Of a DNA stretch of 53,916 nucleotides, positions 27,239 to 36,008 are shown piece by piece. The translations under genes and the position numbers were made by a program. Below the pieces are notes generated by a model. The model was not told the DNA's origin, ran no database searches, and saw nothing but the letters and a program-made list of their open reading frames with translations. The stretch lies in NCBI RefSeq assembly GCF_900167445.1, contig NZ_FUZT01000023.1, positions 1 through 53,916 on the forward strand, written 5' to 3'. Positions within the stretch are counted from its first letter, which is position 1. Every line of letters begins with the position of its first letter. This DNA comes from Maledivibacter halophilus. Lineage in GTDB: Bacteria; Bacillota; Clostridia; Peptostreptococcales; Caminicellaceae.

Positions 27239-28186
27239 ATGTTGAAGCCCAAAAATTTATTGACATTAATTCTTGTATTAGCATTGGTTGTTGGTGCAGC
27301 TGGATGCACTACTACAAGTAATGAACAGCCCCAGTCACAAGAAGAACCCAAGCAGGAGCAGAGCCAGGAGGCAAGTAAAGATCAGTCTGAGGATATGGGA
27401 TATGTTAATAGTGAAAGCTTAGTAGAAGCAGAAGAATTGAAAGATATGATTGATAAAGGTGAAGTTAAAGTAGTAGACTTTAGAGATGCAAAATTACCGG
27501 GAGGATACATACCAGGTGCAGTAAAAATATCTAGAGGGGATATTTCAGCCAAAGTAAATGATGTTAGTGGAATGATAGCTCCTAAGGAACAAATTGAAAA
27601 GGTTTTAGGAGAAGCAGGTATAACGAATGAAGACAAAGTAGTAATTTATGATGCAGACAAGGAGCTTTGGGCATCGAGACTTTGGTGGGTAATGAAGGTC
27701 TATGGACATGAAGATGTAAGATTACTCAATGGAGGATTAGATGCATGGGAAGCTGCAGGCTTTGAAACAGAGGCTACTGCAGATAAGGCTGAAGCTGTAA
27801 CCTATACAGCAAAGGATGCTGATAATAGCTTAATAGCAGATTTAGATATGATTAAAAAGAGCTTTGATGATGCTAGTTATTTTGTGTTAGATACCCGTTC
27901 GGAAGAGGAATGGAAGGATGGGCGTATACCAGGGGCAGTTTGGGTAGAGTGGACAAATGCGTTAAATAAAGATGGAAGATATAAAAGCGCCGATGAATTA
28001 AGGAGGATTTATGAAGAGGCTGGCATAACAAAGGATAAAACTGCAATAATGCCCCATTGTAAGAGTGCTGTCAGATCAGCCCACACTTTATTTGTTTTGA
28101 CAGAGCTGTTAGGATATGAAAATGTAAGAAATTATGATGGCTCATGGCTAGAATATGAAAAAAGTGGAGAAGAAATAGAAAAGTAA
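27239..28186 (+). CDS. Secreted double-rhodanese lipoprotein (sulfurtransferase) 3
   Basis: 315 residues, AAAGGAGG ribosome binding site. Lipobox VVGAAGC (Cys at about 23), then a Gln/Glu-rich linker of about 35 residues. Two rhodanese domains: in the first the active-site loop is YDADKELWASRLWWVM, without Cys; the second has HCKSAVRSAHT, a complete CxxxxR loop. The C-terminal YDGSWLEYE is the usual end of thiosulfate sulfurtransferases. It is close to 43436-44410, which has the same second-domain sequence (RSAHT.FVL...LLGYENV). Terminator at 28197, so monocistronic. Confidence 0.89.
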   Translation: MLKPKNLLTLILVLALVVGAAGCTTTSNEQPQSQEEPKQEQSQEASKDQSEDMGYVNSESLVEAEELKDMIDKGEVKVVDFRDAKLPGGYIPGAVKISRGDISAKVNDVSGMIAPKEQIEKVLGEAGITNEDKVVIYDADKELWASRLWWVMKVYGHEDVRLLNGGLDAWEAAGFETEATADKAEAVTYTAKDADNSLIADLDMIKKSFDDASYFVLDTRSEEEWKDGRIPGAVWVEWTNALNKDGRYKSADELRRIYEEAGITKDKTAIMPHCKSAVRSAHTLFVLTELLGYENVRNYDGSWLEYEKSGEEIEK

Positions 28187-28196
28187 TTAAAAAGAT

Positions 28197-28235
28197 GTTA
28201 AGCCATTAAAGTGTTTATGGCTTAACCTTATTTTT
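28197..28235 (+). terminator. Rho-independent terminator after rhodanese 3
   Basis: GTTAAGCCAT (28197-28206) pairs perfectly with ATGGCTTAAC (28217-28226), followed by CTTATTTTTAT. Confidence 0.88.
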
Positions 28236-28248
28236 ATAATTAAGATGT

Positions 28249-28312
28249 GAGAAACTTGCATAATTAACATTATTAATTTTAAAATTCTTTACATGTATTA
28301 TGTAATTTCCTC
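28249..28312. repeat. Family B palindrome
   Basis: GAGAAACTTGCATAAT (28249-28264) and ATTATGTAATTTCCTC (28297-28312) are imperfect inverted arms. The interior holds a 23-bp sequence (28263-28285) repeated exactly, inverted, at 34228-34250 inside another family B element. It lies directly beside the 3' end of the nucleoside hydrolase gene. Confidence 0.7.
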
Positions 28313-28318
28313 ATGTAC

Positions 28319-29194
28319 TTAAACATCAACATTTCCCCATGCTTTAAAAATAATTTCATTAAATCTATTTATATCTTTTATTTCAGTTGGAATATTTATC
28401 TTATAACCATTATTTGACGAGTTATCTATTTTGAGATAACCAGTTTTTAAATCTTCTGAAGTCGAAATGACATTTTGAATATTTTTATTGAATAGTTCAG
28501 GGTGAGTTATATATAAAGCCGCAACTATATCCCAATTATAAAAACCTTTAATTCCGAATTCCTTCATAATAAATTCAAACCAGTGGATTGTTTTATTTTT
28601 AATATATCTATATATTTTTTTTGAATCATTGTTCATTAGTTTTTTATATTCTTCTTCACCAAAGAGGGCTTGAAGGCAAATGTGTCCAGTTAATACTGTT
28701 ACTTTGGCCTTAGAGCTTAAAACTTCATATGAAGCTTCAGGGTCGCATGAAAAGTTCAGTTCATCTAAATTCTTATTATTAATAATTAAAGGCTTAGTTA
28801 TGCCGCCCATTAAAACGATTTCCTTTACATTTTCAAAAAAATAGCTATCTATTTCATATGCTCCTAATAAATTAGTTAAGGATCCCGTTGCCAAAATAGT
28901 TACTTTGCCGGGATGGGCATTTGCTGCTTTTGCTAAAAATTTAGAAGCTTCACTTTGCCTATTTTTCTGTGTCCCAGCTCCTTTATACAGAGGGATATTA
29001 TTGATGTTTAAGTCATTGAAGATTTCTACCGTGTTATTGTAAACAGTATCAATATTACTGTTACCAAAGGTTGTAGTAACACCTAAAAGCTTAATATTTT
29101 TTCTGCCTAGTAAATATAACAAGGTAAGTCCATCATCAACATCACATTTATCTATTCCCATAGTATTGTCGCAATCGAATATTATTTTATACAT
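28319..29194 (-). CDS. Inosine/uridine-preferring nucleoside hydrolase family protein
   Basis: 291 residues from the ATG at 29194 (AAGGTGG upstream; an in-frame GTG at 29206 overlaps that ribosome binding site). The N-terminal Asp cluster that binds Ca2+ is present but unusual: DCDNTMGIDKCDVDDGLTL instead of the compact DxDPGxDD, with about eight extra residues. VTTTFGN, LATGSLTNL and VLMGG follow as in the family. It would split the N-glycosidic bond of a nucleoside or related ribosyl compound. The altered Asp loop suggests a non-standard substrate. It has no evident link with the sulfur genes around it. Confidence 0.82.
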   Translation of the reverse strand: MYKIIFDCDNTMGIDKCDVDDGLTLLYLLGRKNIKLLGVTTTFGNSNIDTVYNNTVEIFNDLNINNIPLYKGAGTQKNRQSEASKFLAKAANAHPGKVTILATGSLTNLLGAYEIDSYFFENVKEIVLMGGITKPLIINNKNLDELNFSCDPEASYEVLSSKAKVTVLTGHICLQALFGEEEYKKLMNNDSKKIYRYIKNKTIHWFEFIMKEFGIKGFYNWDIVAALYITHPELFNKNIQNVISTSEDLKTGYLKIDNSSNNGYKINIPTEIKDINRFNEIIFKAWGNVDV

Positions 29195-29213
29195 ATTTAT
29201 AACCACCTTATTT

Positions 29214-29240
29214 TTAAATTAAAGTTGTTTATCTTTATAA
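29214..29240. repeat. Family A repeat, single arm
   Basis: TTAAATTAAAGTTGTTTATCTTTATAA, the right-arm form of family A, just upstream of the nucleoside hydrolase start. No left arm is visible. Confidence 0.5.
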
Positions 29241-29391
29241 AAAATTCACATTTTCATTTTAGCATATAAATTGGTAAAATATAAAGTATATTCCTATATA
29301 ATATTTAGTTATTCTGTATAAACATTCTAAATACGAAATACTTTTCCAATTGATATATAATATATATGATGGATTGACTAGAATTTAACAT

Positions 29392-29418
29392 ACTAAGATT
29401 AAAAGATGTAATCTTAGT
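29392..29418. promoter_or_regulatory. Hairpin in the leader of the second yeeE-tusA-yeeE cluster
   Basis: ACTAAGATTA (29392-29401) pairs perfectly with TAATCTTAGT (29409-29418) around a 7-nt loop and is followed by TGAGAAAATTGCATAAC, a family B half-site. It lies 165 nt before the yeeE start in a 29195-29582 gap with no gene. Confidence 0.45.
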
Positions 29419-29582
29419 TGAGAAAATTGCATAACTATGATTTGGCAGAATTGTACAATATATATGGTATGACTTAGAAGATTTTGAAACTATATGATAG
29501 TAGATGATTTTTGCGAAAGGTAATTAAGCAATTTGCTCAGTTGTTTATATGTTTGATCTATCATTTAGAAGGAGTGAAATAA

Positions 29583-30278
29583 TTGTCTTCAAATAGAATA
29601 GAAGAATTAAAGAAAAAACGCCAATTAAAGTATGAAAAAAAGAAAAATCAAATTTTTAAAGGGATAGCACTTATTGTAATAGTTGGTTTTATATATTTAG
29701 TTTTCTTAAAGAACAATTTTACATATAGTGTGGTTTGGCTTATAGGACTATTAATAGGCTTCACTCTTCAAAAATCAAGATTTTGCTTTACTGCCAGCTT
29801 TAGGGATCCTATAATGGTTGGAAGCACCTCAATTCTTAAGGCTGTTATTATTGCTTTTATTATATCTACAATAGGTTTTGCGATTATTCAGTTTAGATTT
29901 TTAGAAGGTAATGTAAACATTAATCCTTCAAAAATACCAGGACAAATAGCACCAGTGGGTATTCATACAGCTTTGGGAGCAATATTATTTGGAATAGGAA
30001 TGGTTATAGCTGGTGGCTGTGCCAGTGGAACTCTTATGAGGATAGGAGAAGGATTTACTTTACAATTAGTAGTATTAATTGGATTTATCTTTGGAAGTCT
30101 TTTAGGAGTAAGGAATTTTGAACTTTGGGATAAATTTTTTATAAGTAAATCACCTATTATATATATTCCTAATTATTTGGGGCTTCCTGTTTCTGCAGTT
30201 ATACAAGTTTTTGTATTGATTATACTTTACTATTTAGCTGATGTTTATGATAAGAAAAATAATATGATGATAAGGTGA
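29583..30278 (+). CDS. YeeE/YedE-family sulfur transporter, N-terminal-half type (second copy)
   Basis: 231 residues from a TTG 6 nt behind AAGGAGTG. The charged N-terminus is followed by about six membrane segments. Same Cys motifs as the 6779-7474 protein: LQKSRFCFTASFRDP and GIGMVIAGGCASGTLMR. The two are clearly paralogues of equal length. Here the order is yeeE(N)-tusA-yeeE(C), with gaps of 15 and 11 nt, so all three are co-transcribed. This supports a three-part unit of split channel plus carrier. Confidence 0.86.
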   Translation: MSSNRIEELKKKRQLKYEKKKNQIFKGIALIVIVGFIYLVFLKNNFTYSVVWLIGLLIGFTLQKSRFCFTASFRDPIMVGSTSILKAVIIAFIISTIGFAIIQFRFLEGNVNINPSKIPGQIAPVGIHTALGAILFGIGMVIAGGCASGTLMRIGEGFTLQLVVLIGFIFGSLLGVRNFELWDKFFISKSPIIYIPNYLGLPVSAVIQVFVLIILYYLADVYDKKNNMMIR

Positions 30279-30293
30279 TGTGGAGGTTTTTAT

Positions 30294-30521
30294 ATGTCAG
30301 AAGTAAGAATAGACTGTATGTATGAAGCATGTCCATTACCACTTCTTAAAGCACTTAAAAAGCTAAAGGAAATGGAAATAGGGCAAGTTTTAATAATGGA
30401 AACCGATCACAGCTGTTCAATAACAAATGTTGTTGAATGGGCTAAAAAACAAGGACATGAAGTAGATTATGCTGAGATTGGTGATGGAGAATGGGAAATA
30501 TATATAGAAAAAAGAAAATAA
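30294..30521 (+). CDS. TusA-family sulfur carrier protein (second copy)
   Basis: 75 residues. The motif ACPLPLLKALKKL holds the persulfide Cys (CPxP). ETDHSCSITNVVEWAKKQG matches the usual TusA second half and a Cys shared with the copy at 8683-8901. Encoded between the two split-YeeE genes, it is well placed to take sulfur directly from the channel, as proposed for TsuB with TsuA. Confidence 0.9.
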   Translation: MSEVRIDCMYEACPLPLLKALKKLKEMEIGQVLIMETDHSCSITNVVEWAKKQGHEVDYAEIGDGEWEIYIEKRK

Positions 30522-30532
30522 AGGGTGATTAA

Positions 30533-31051
30533 ATGAAAATTTTAAAGAGAATATTTAATAAACCTTGGCCCTATTTAGTTGGAGGAATAATTTTAGCAGC
30601 TTTAAATATAATTTTATTTGCTTTTTCTGGAGAACCTTGGAGAATAACTACAGGATTTTTATATTGGGGAATGGGAATATTAGAAAACTTGGGAGTAGAT
30701 CATTCTAAATGGTACTATTTTAACGTATTTAGAAATGATATAACAAACCAAAGAGCTTTTTTCAATAATGAGTACACAATATTAAATTTGGGTTTAGTTT
30801 TTGGAGCTCTAATAGCAGCATTATTGGCTTCAGAGTTTAAGTGGAAAAGAATGAAAAATAAAAAGCAGTTGATATTTGGACTAATTGGTGGAGTTTTAAT
30901 GGGATATGGAAGCAGATTGAGCTTTGGATGTAATATTGGTGCATACTTTAGTGCTGTGCCTTCTTTTTCTTTACATGGATGGGTATATGGAATATTCATG
31001 TTTATAGGTGCATTTATAGGGTCTAAGCTTCTATTCAAGTATTTATTATAA
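30533..31051 (+). CDS. YeeE/YedE-family sulfur transporter, C-terminal-half type (second copy)
   Basis: 172 residues, about five membrane segments. Second-half motif GSRLSFGCNIGAYFSA followed by FSLHGWVYGIFMFIGAFIG. Also shares KWYYF and a TILNLGLVFGALIAALLAS stretch with the 6166-6699 paralogue. GGGTGATTAA precedes the ATG. Last gene of the yeeE-tusA-yeeE unit. Confidence 0.85.
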   Translation: MKILKRIFNKPWPYLVGGIILAALNIILFAFSGEPWRITTGFLYWGMGILENLGVDHSKWYYFNVFRNDITNQRAFFNNEYTILNLGLVFGALIAALLASEFKWKRMKNKKQLIFGLIGGVLMGYGSRLSFGCNIGAYFSAVPSFSLHGWVYGIFMFIGAFIGSKLLFKYLL

Positions 31052-31059
31052 ATAAATAA

Positions 31060-31150
31060 GATTGGCATTTAAAATAAATTTCAAATAGAATAATGGAGCT
31101 TTTTATATTTTTATTTTAAATTTATTAAACCTTAAAGTTGTGTATCTTTG
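31060..31150. repeat. Family A palindrome, degenerate copy
   Basis: The right arm CTTAAAGTTGTGTATCTTTG (31131-31150) is clear. The left arm (AAGATTGGCATTTAAAATAAATTT near 31069) is eroded. It fills the gap between the yeeE cluster and the YnjB-like operon and ends 15 nt before the latter's ribosome binding site. Confidence 0.5.
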
Positions 31151-31176
31151 TAAAAAGTTTTATAGGGAGGTACTTC

Positions 31177-32415
31177 ATGAAAAAAATATTAACTATTTTA
31201 TTTGCATTAATATTATCTTTAAATTTAGTGGCATGTACTAATAATTCAAATGAGATTGAAGAAAATGTTTTAGAGAAGGATTGGAATGAAATTTTAGAAA
31301 GAGCTAAGGGGACTACAGTCAACTTTTATGGTTGGGGTGGAAGTCAAAAGACTAATGAATGGCTGGATAATTTTGTTGGGAAAAGGCTTAAAGAAGAATA
31401 CGATATAAATTTTAATAGAGTGCCAATGAATATTGATGATATTATAAATAAATTATTAGGAGAAAAACAGGTTGGGGCGAAGAATGGCACTATTGATGTG
31501 GTATGGATAAATGGTGAAAATTTCTATACTGCTAAAAGCAATGATTTATTATTAGGTCCATTTACTGACAAATTACCTAATTTCAATAAATATATAGATA
31601 AAGATTCTTCAGAGGTAAAATATGATTTTGGATTTAAAGTAGAAGGCTATGAAGTACCCTATGGAAAGGCTCAATTTGTTATGATTTACGATAAAGATAG
31701 ACTAAAAGGAGCTCCTAAAAATCATAAAGAACTTCTTGAAATGGTTAAAAAGAATCCTGGAAAATTTACATATCCAGCGCCTCCAGATTTTACAGGGAGT
31801 GCATTTGTTAGGAATATAATATATGATGTTCTAGGCTATGAGCAATTTTTAACTTTAGAAGCCGACAAGGAGAGAATACAAGAGGAAATAGAACCGGCGA
31901 TAGAATTTTTAAAGGAGTTAAAGCCCTACCTATGGAAGGAGGGAAAAACATATCCAGCTACCAATGCTCAATTAGATAATATGTTTTCAGATAATGAAGT
32001 TTTAATGACTATGAGCTATAATCCCAATTATGTTTCCGGTAAAATTACAACGGGGGAATTTCCAAAGAGCAGTAATTCGGCTATATTTGAAAAGGGAACA
32101 ATAGGCAATACCCATTTCCTATCGATACCTTACAATGCACCAAATAAAGCAGGAGCCCTTGCTGTTATTAACTTCATTTTAAGCGTAGAAGCCCAAAGCT
32201 CAAAATATGATCCTAATAATTGGGGAGATTTACCTGTTCTAGATAATAGTAGGCTAAACGATGAAGAGAAGAAAGTTTTTGAAAATATTAAAATAGGAGA
32301 AGGTGCACTTCCACAAAGTATATTGCTTAATCATAGAGTTCCAGAAATGCCAGCTGATATAGTTCTAATAATTGAAGAGATATGGCAGGAGAATATTGCG
32401 GTAGAGGGTGAATAA
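31177..32415 (+). CDS. ABC transporter substrate-binding lipoprotein (YnjB-like)
   Basis: 412 residues from the ATG at 31177, behind AGGGAGG; an in-frame start at 31138 would precede the signal peptide. Lipobox LNLVAC (Cys at about 20). The mature start WNEILERAKGTTVNFYGWGG and VNRVPMNIDDIINKLLGEK resemble YnjB and thiamine/iron-type binding proteins. In E. coli ynjB-C-D lies beside ynjE, a rhodanese, so a link between this transporter type and sulfur is known from gene order, but the ligand is not established. Followed by two permeases and an ATPase. Confidence 0.85.
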   Translation: MKKILTILFALILSLNLVACTNNSNEIEENVLEKDWNEILERAKGTTVNFYGWGGSQKTNEWLDNFVGKRLKEEYDINFNRVPMNIDDIINKLLGEKQVGAKNGTIDVVWINGENFYTAKSNDLLLGPFTDKLPNFNKYIDKDSSEVKYDFGFKVEGYEVPYGKAQFVMIYDKDRLKGAPKNHKELLEMVKKNPGKFTYPAPPDFTGSAFVRNIIYDVLGYEQFLTLEADKERIQEEIEPAIEFLKELKPYLWKEGKTYPATNAQLDNMFSDNEVLMTMSYNPNYVSGKITTGEFPKSSNSAIFEKGTIGNTHFLSIPYNAPNKAGALAVINFILSVEAQSSKYDPNNWGDLPVLDNSRLNDEEKKVFENIKIGEGALPQSILLNHRVPEMPADIVLIIEEIWQENIAVEGE

Positions 32416-32417
32416 GA

Positions 32418-33281
32418 TTGATTAAGAAACTTAAGCCTTATATTATGTTAACCCCCGTCATGCTAATAATCTTGGGAATATTTGTAATGGGACTTATAAT
32501 AGCTTTTTCACAAAGCTTAGGATATTTTCCAGTTGTTGGCTTGAAGGATTTTACTTTAAAATATTATAAAGAAGTATTGACAGATAAAAGCTTTTTAGAT
32601 TCTTTTAAATTCAGTCTTTATATTTCATTTGTTTCATCTGTTTTAGCAGTTGTAATTGGGGTTTTACTGGCCTATTCTATTTTTCAAAGTAAGAATAAAA
32701 GGAAAGTGGAAGAAATAATATACAAATTGCCAATAATAGTTCCCCACTCAATAGCGGCGCTCCTTGTCTATAATATGATGGCCCAGAGTGGTGTTTTAAG
32801 TAGAATACTTTATTATTTAGGGTTTATTGAGGGACAGGGGCATTTTCCATCTTTGATATTTGATCGAAAAGGGATCGGTATAATTATTTCTTATCTTTGG
32901 AAGGAAATACCTTTTATTGCTATGGTTGTATACACTGTTTTAAGTAATATAAATGAAGATCTCTTTGATGCAGCATCAAATTTAGGTGCCAATAAAAGAC
33001 AGGTTTTTTGGAAGATAATTCTTCCCTTGATACTGCCCAGTATCCTGTCATCATTTATAATTATTTTTGCATTTTCCTTTGGAGCTTTTGAAGTCCCTTA
33101 TTTACTGGGGCCTACCACTCCAAAAACTTTACCTGTAAAGGCATATATTGAATATACCAATCCAGATTTAACCCATAGACCATATACCATGGTTATAAAT
33201 ATGATATTGACATTTTATTCATTAATTTTAGTATGGCTTTATAGTAAGAGCTTTAAGTTGATTTCAAGGTTTAACATTTAA
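32418..33281 (+). CDS. ABC transporter permease 1 (YnjC-like half)
   Basis: 287 residues from a TTG behind GAGGGTGAATAAGA, 2 nt after the previous stop; an ATG at 32445 is the alternative. About six membrane segments. EAA loop: NINEDLFDAASNLGANKRQ, then VFWKIILPLILPSILSS. In E. coli YnjC is one protein with both permease halves; here they are separate genes (see 33335-34141). Confidence 0.85.
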   Translation: MIKKLKPYIMLTPVMLIILGIFVMGLIIAFSQSLGYFPVVGLKDFTLKYYKEVLTDKSFLDSFKFSLYISFVSSVLAVVIGVLLAYSIFQSKNKRKVEEIIYKLPIIVPHSIAALLVYNMMAQSGVLSRILYYLGFIEGQGHFPSLIFDRKGIGIIISYLWKEIPFIAMVVYTVLSNINEDLFDAASNLGANKRQVFWKIILPLILPSILSSFIIIFAFSFGAFEVPYLLGPTTPKTLPVKAYIEYTNPDLTHRPYTMVINMILTFYSLILVWLYSKSFKLISRFNI

Positions 33282-33334
33282 ATTATAGTTAGTGCATAGA
33301 GGGTGAGATTAAGGAGAAAGGAATAGACAAAAAG

Positions 33335-34141
33335 ATGAAGAAAAAAGGCCTTATTTTTAAATGTATGATGTATGTTCTTATATTTTTGTTAATTTTTCCA
33401 ATTGCAGTATTAGTCTTGTGGAGCTTTGTTAATATATGGCCCTGGCCCAAAGTGTTTCCCGACAACTTTGGTATAAGAGGATTTAAATATATATTTAATC
33501 CTTTAAATAATTCTTTAAAGATACTTTTCTTTAGTATATTTTTATCTAGTGTAGTTACATTTATTACTCTTTTAATGAGTATTCCTGCTGCAAAGGCTTT
33601 GGGAGTATATAAATTTAAAGGGAAAAGTTTTTTTAAGATATTAATTCTTGCTCCAATAATTGTTCCTCCTATAGCTGTTGCCATGGGAATACATTTTGTT
33701 TTTATTAAAATGGGATTAGCTAATACGTTTATAGGGGTTGTGCTGGTTCATTTAATTCCTTGTTTACCCTATGGAATAAGGATACTTACAAATGTATTTG
33801 AAATCATTGGTGAATCCATGGAAATGCAGGCAAGAGTTTTAGGAGCCAGTCCATTCCAAGCCTTCATAAAGATTACATTACCACTTATTGCCCCTGGCTT
33901 AATATCTGCAGCAACTTTGGTATTTATAGTTTCCTTTAGTCAATATTTTTTAACTTTTTTAATAGGTGGCGGACAAATTGTAACATTTTCTATGCTTATG
34001 TTTCCATACATCCAAAGTGGAGATAGAATGATGGCTTCATCATATAGCATAATATTTATTTTATCTACTTTTGGTATGCTTTTGATAATGGAAAAGCTGG
34101 TAAAGTTCTATTATAGAGGAAAAAATTATTTTTATATGTAG
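33335..34141 (+). CDS. ABC transporter permease 2 (YnjC-like half)
   Basis: 268 residues, about six membrane segments. EAA loop: ESMEMQARVLGASPFQAFIK, then ITLPLIAPGLISA. Its start has only a weak, distant ribosome binding site (AGGAGAAAGGAA), so translation may depend on coupling. Partner of permease 1. Confidence 0.86.
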   Translation: MKKKGLIFKCMMYVLIFLLIFPIAVLVLWSFVNIWPWPKVFPDNFGIRGFKYIFNPLNNSLKILFFSIFLSSVVTFITLLMSIPAAKALGVYKFKGKSFFKILILAPIIVPPIAVAMGIHFVFIKMGLANTFIGVVLVHLIPCLPYGIRILTNVFEIIGESMEMQARVLGASPFQAFIKITLPLIAPGLISAATLVFIVSFSQYFLTFLIGGGQIVTFSMLMFPYIQSGDRMMASSYSIIFILSTFGMLLIMEKLVKFYYRGKNYFYM

Positions 34142-34147
34142 ATAACT

Positions 34148-34266
34148 GAGGAAATTGCATAATACATGTGAAAAATTTTAAAACACAAAATGTAATAGAG
34201 AGGTCAGGTAAGTTATCTGAATATTGTATTTTAAAATTAATAATGTTAATTAAGCACATTTCTTAT
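34148..34266. repeat. Family B palindrome, long copy
   Basis: Begins GAGGAAATTGCATAATACATGTG and ends with the imperfect complement ATGTTAATTAAGCACATTTCTTATC; contains ATTTTAAAATTAATAATGTTAAT (34228-34250), identical and inverted to 28263-28285. It separates permease 2 from the ATPase gene within the same operon. Confidence 0.65.
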
Positions 34267-34293
34267 CTATGAGCTTAATAGAGGAGAATGCAT

Positions 34294-35337
34294 ATGTATA
34301 AAATAGAACTAAAAAATATATCAAAGGATTTTGAAAACAGGCAAGTATTGAGAAATATTAATTTGACCGTAAATGAAGGTGAGATGGTTTCTTTGCTTGG
34401 GCCTTCCGGATGCGGGAAAACCACAACTCTAAAGGCTATAGCAGGACTTATTTCTCCCAATAGTGGAGATATACTATTTAATGGAAAATCTATTGTAGAT
34501 ATTCCAGTGGAAAAAAGAGGAGCTGTAATAGTTTTTCAGGACCATCTTTTGTTTCCCCATATGACTGTGGAAGAAAATATAGGCTTTGGACTTAAAATGG
34601 TTAAAGTAAAAAAAATGAAAAGAATAGAAAAAGTCAAGGAAATGATTAAGCTAGTAAGTTTAATAGGCCATGAAAAAAAATATCCTGATGAGCTTTCCGG
34701 TGGACAAAAACAAAGAGTTGCCATAGCCAGAGCATTGGCCATAGACCCAAAAGTGCTTTTATTAGACGAACCATTTTCAAATCTTGATACTAGGCTCAGA
34801 GATACTATGAGAAAATTCGTTTGTGATATACAAGAAAAACTTAAAATAACTACCTTATTGGTAACCCATGATAAAGAGGAGGCATTGATGACTTCAGATA
34901 AAGTGGCTGTTATGCTGGATGGGGAAATAAAGCAATTTGGCGACCCACTTGAAATCTATGAAAAACCAATCTCGTCTGTTGTTGCGGATTTTTTCGGTGA
35001 AAAGAATTATTTAAAGGGTGAAATAGAAAATGGTCTTTTTCATTGTAGAGCAGGTAAATTTAAAACAAATTTTAATAGGTATTCAAAGGTAGTGGCAATG
35101 ATAAGGCCCGAAGAAATAGATATAAAAAGAACAAAAGAAAGCAGCGGTTTTTGGGCAAATATAGTATCAAGACAATATGCAGGCGATAAGGTTTATTATA
35201 CATTATTGGTAAATAATATAAAGCTTAAGTGCATAAATAATTCAAAGAATATTTTTCAAGAGAGAGAGAAAGTATGGGCTCAAATTGATTTTGATAAGAT
35301 AGTATTTTTTAATAACATGTCCGAGGTGCTGATATGA
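34294..35337 (+). CDS. ABC transporter ATP-binding protein (YnjD/PotA-like)
   Basis: 347 residues from the ATG at 34294, 7 nt behind GAGGAG; the ATG at 34288 abuts that site. Walker A GPSGCGKTT, Q-loop VFQDHLLFPHM, signature LSGGQKQR, Walker B VLLLDEPFSNLD and switch THDKEEA intact. Unlike E. coli YnjD it has a C-terminal regulatory (TOBE-like) extension of about 110 residues with MIRPEEIDI. Its stop overlaps the next start (ATGA), tying the glycosyltransferase-like genes to the importer. Confidence 0.92.
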   Translation: MYKIELKNISKDFENRQVLRNINLTVNEGEMVSLLGPSGCGKTTTLKAIAGLISPNSGDILFNGKSIVDIPVEKRGAVIVFQDHLLFPHMTVEENIGFGLKMVKVKKMKRIEKVKEMIKLVSLIGHEKKYPDELSGGQKQRVAIARALAIDPKVLLLDEPFSNLDTRLRDTMRKFVCDIQEKLKITTLLVTHDKEEALMTSDKVAVMLDGEIKQFGDPLEIYEKPISSVVADFFGEKNYLKGEIENGLFHCRAGKFKTNFNRYSKVVAMIRPEEIDIKRTKESSGFWANIVSRQYAGDKVYYTLLVNNIKLKCINNSKNIFQEREKVWAQIDFDKIVFFNNMSEVLI

Positions 35338-36008
35338 TATCTATAATCCTTCCAGTATTAAATGAGGAAAAGAATATAGAAGAAATGTTATTAAATATTA
35401 ATTCATTAGAAGGGAAAAAAGAAGTGATTGTTGTTGATGGTGGAAGTTCAGATAGAACTGTGGAAAAAGCCTCGGGATATGCAAAGGTTATCCACAGTGA
35501 AAGAGGAAGGGCAAATCAAATGAATGTAGGAGCAGAGGAAGCCTTAGGAGATATATTATGGTTTGTACATTCTGATTCACAACTCCACAATAGATCACTT
35601 CAAAGCATAGAAGAAGCTATTAATAGAGGCTATGTTGGTGGTGGTTTTTCTTTAAGCTTTTATGATTGTCATACGATATTTATGAGATTTGTGGCAATAA
35701 CATCAAATTTCAGGGCGAAACTTTTAAAGCTAATTTTTGGAGATCAAGGTATTTTCATTAAAAAGGATATATTTTTAAAGCTTGGTGGATACCCCCATAT
35801 AGAGCTTATGGAAGATTGGGAACTGTCTAAAAAACTTTATAAAGCAGGAAAAGTAAAAATGCTGAAGACCTCTATTGGAACTTCTGCAAGGAGGTTTAAT
35901 AAAGGTGGTCAGTTTAAAACATTATTACTTATGCAGAAAATAAAATTGCTTTATATACTAGGAGTATCTCCTTCCAAATTGAAGGAAATATATAGGGAGG
36001 CAAGATGA
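35334..36008 (+). CDS. GT2-fold glycosyltransferase (TIGR04283-like)
   Basis: 224 residues; start overlaps the ATPase stop. GT-A signatures: ISIILPVLNEEKNIEEMLL at the N-terminus, VVDGGSSDRT, and the metal-binding WFVHSDSQL. It looks like the small glycosyltransferases annotated as TIGR04283 ('arsenosugar biosynthesis' by name), which almost always pair with a TIGR04282/DUF2064 protein, as here. No ArsM or ArsS gene is near, so arsenic is not supported. Substrate unknown. Confidence 0.8.
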   Translation: MISIILPVLNEEKNIEEMLLNINSLEGKKEVIVVDGGSSDRTVEKASGYAKVIHSERGRANQMNVGAEEALGDILWFVHSDSQLHNRSLQSIEEAINRGYVGGGFSLSFYDCHTIFMRFVAITSNFRAKLLKLIFGDQGIFIKKDIFLKLGGYPHIELMEDWELSKKLYKAGKVKMLKTSIGTSARRFNKGGQFKTLLLMQKIKLLYILGVSPSKLKEIYREAR

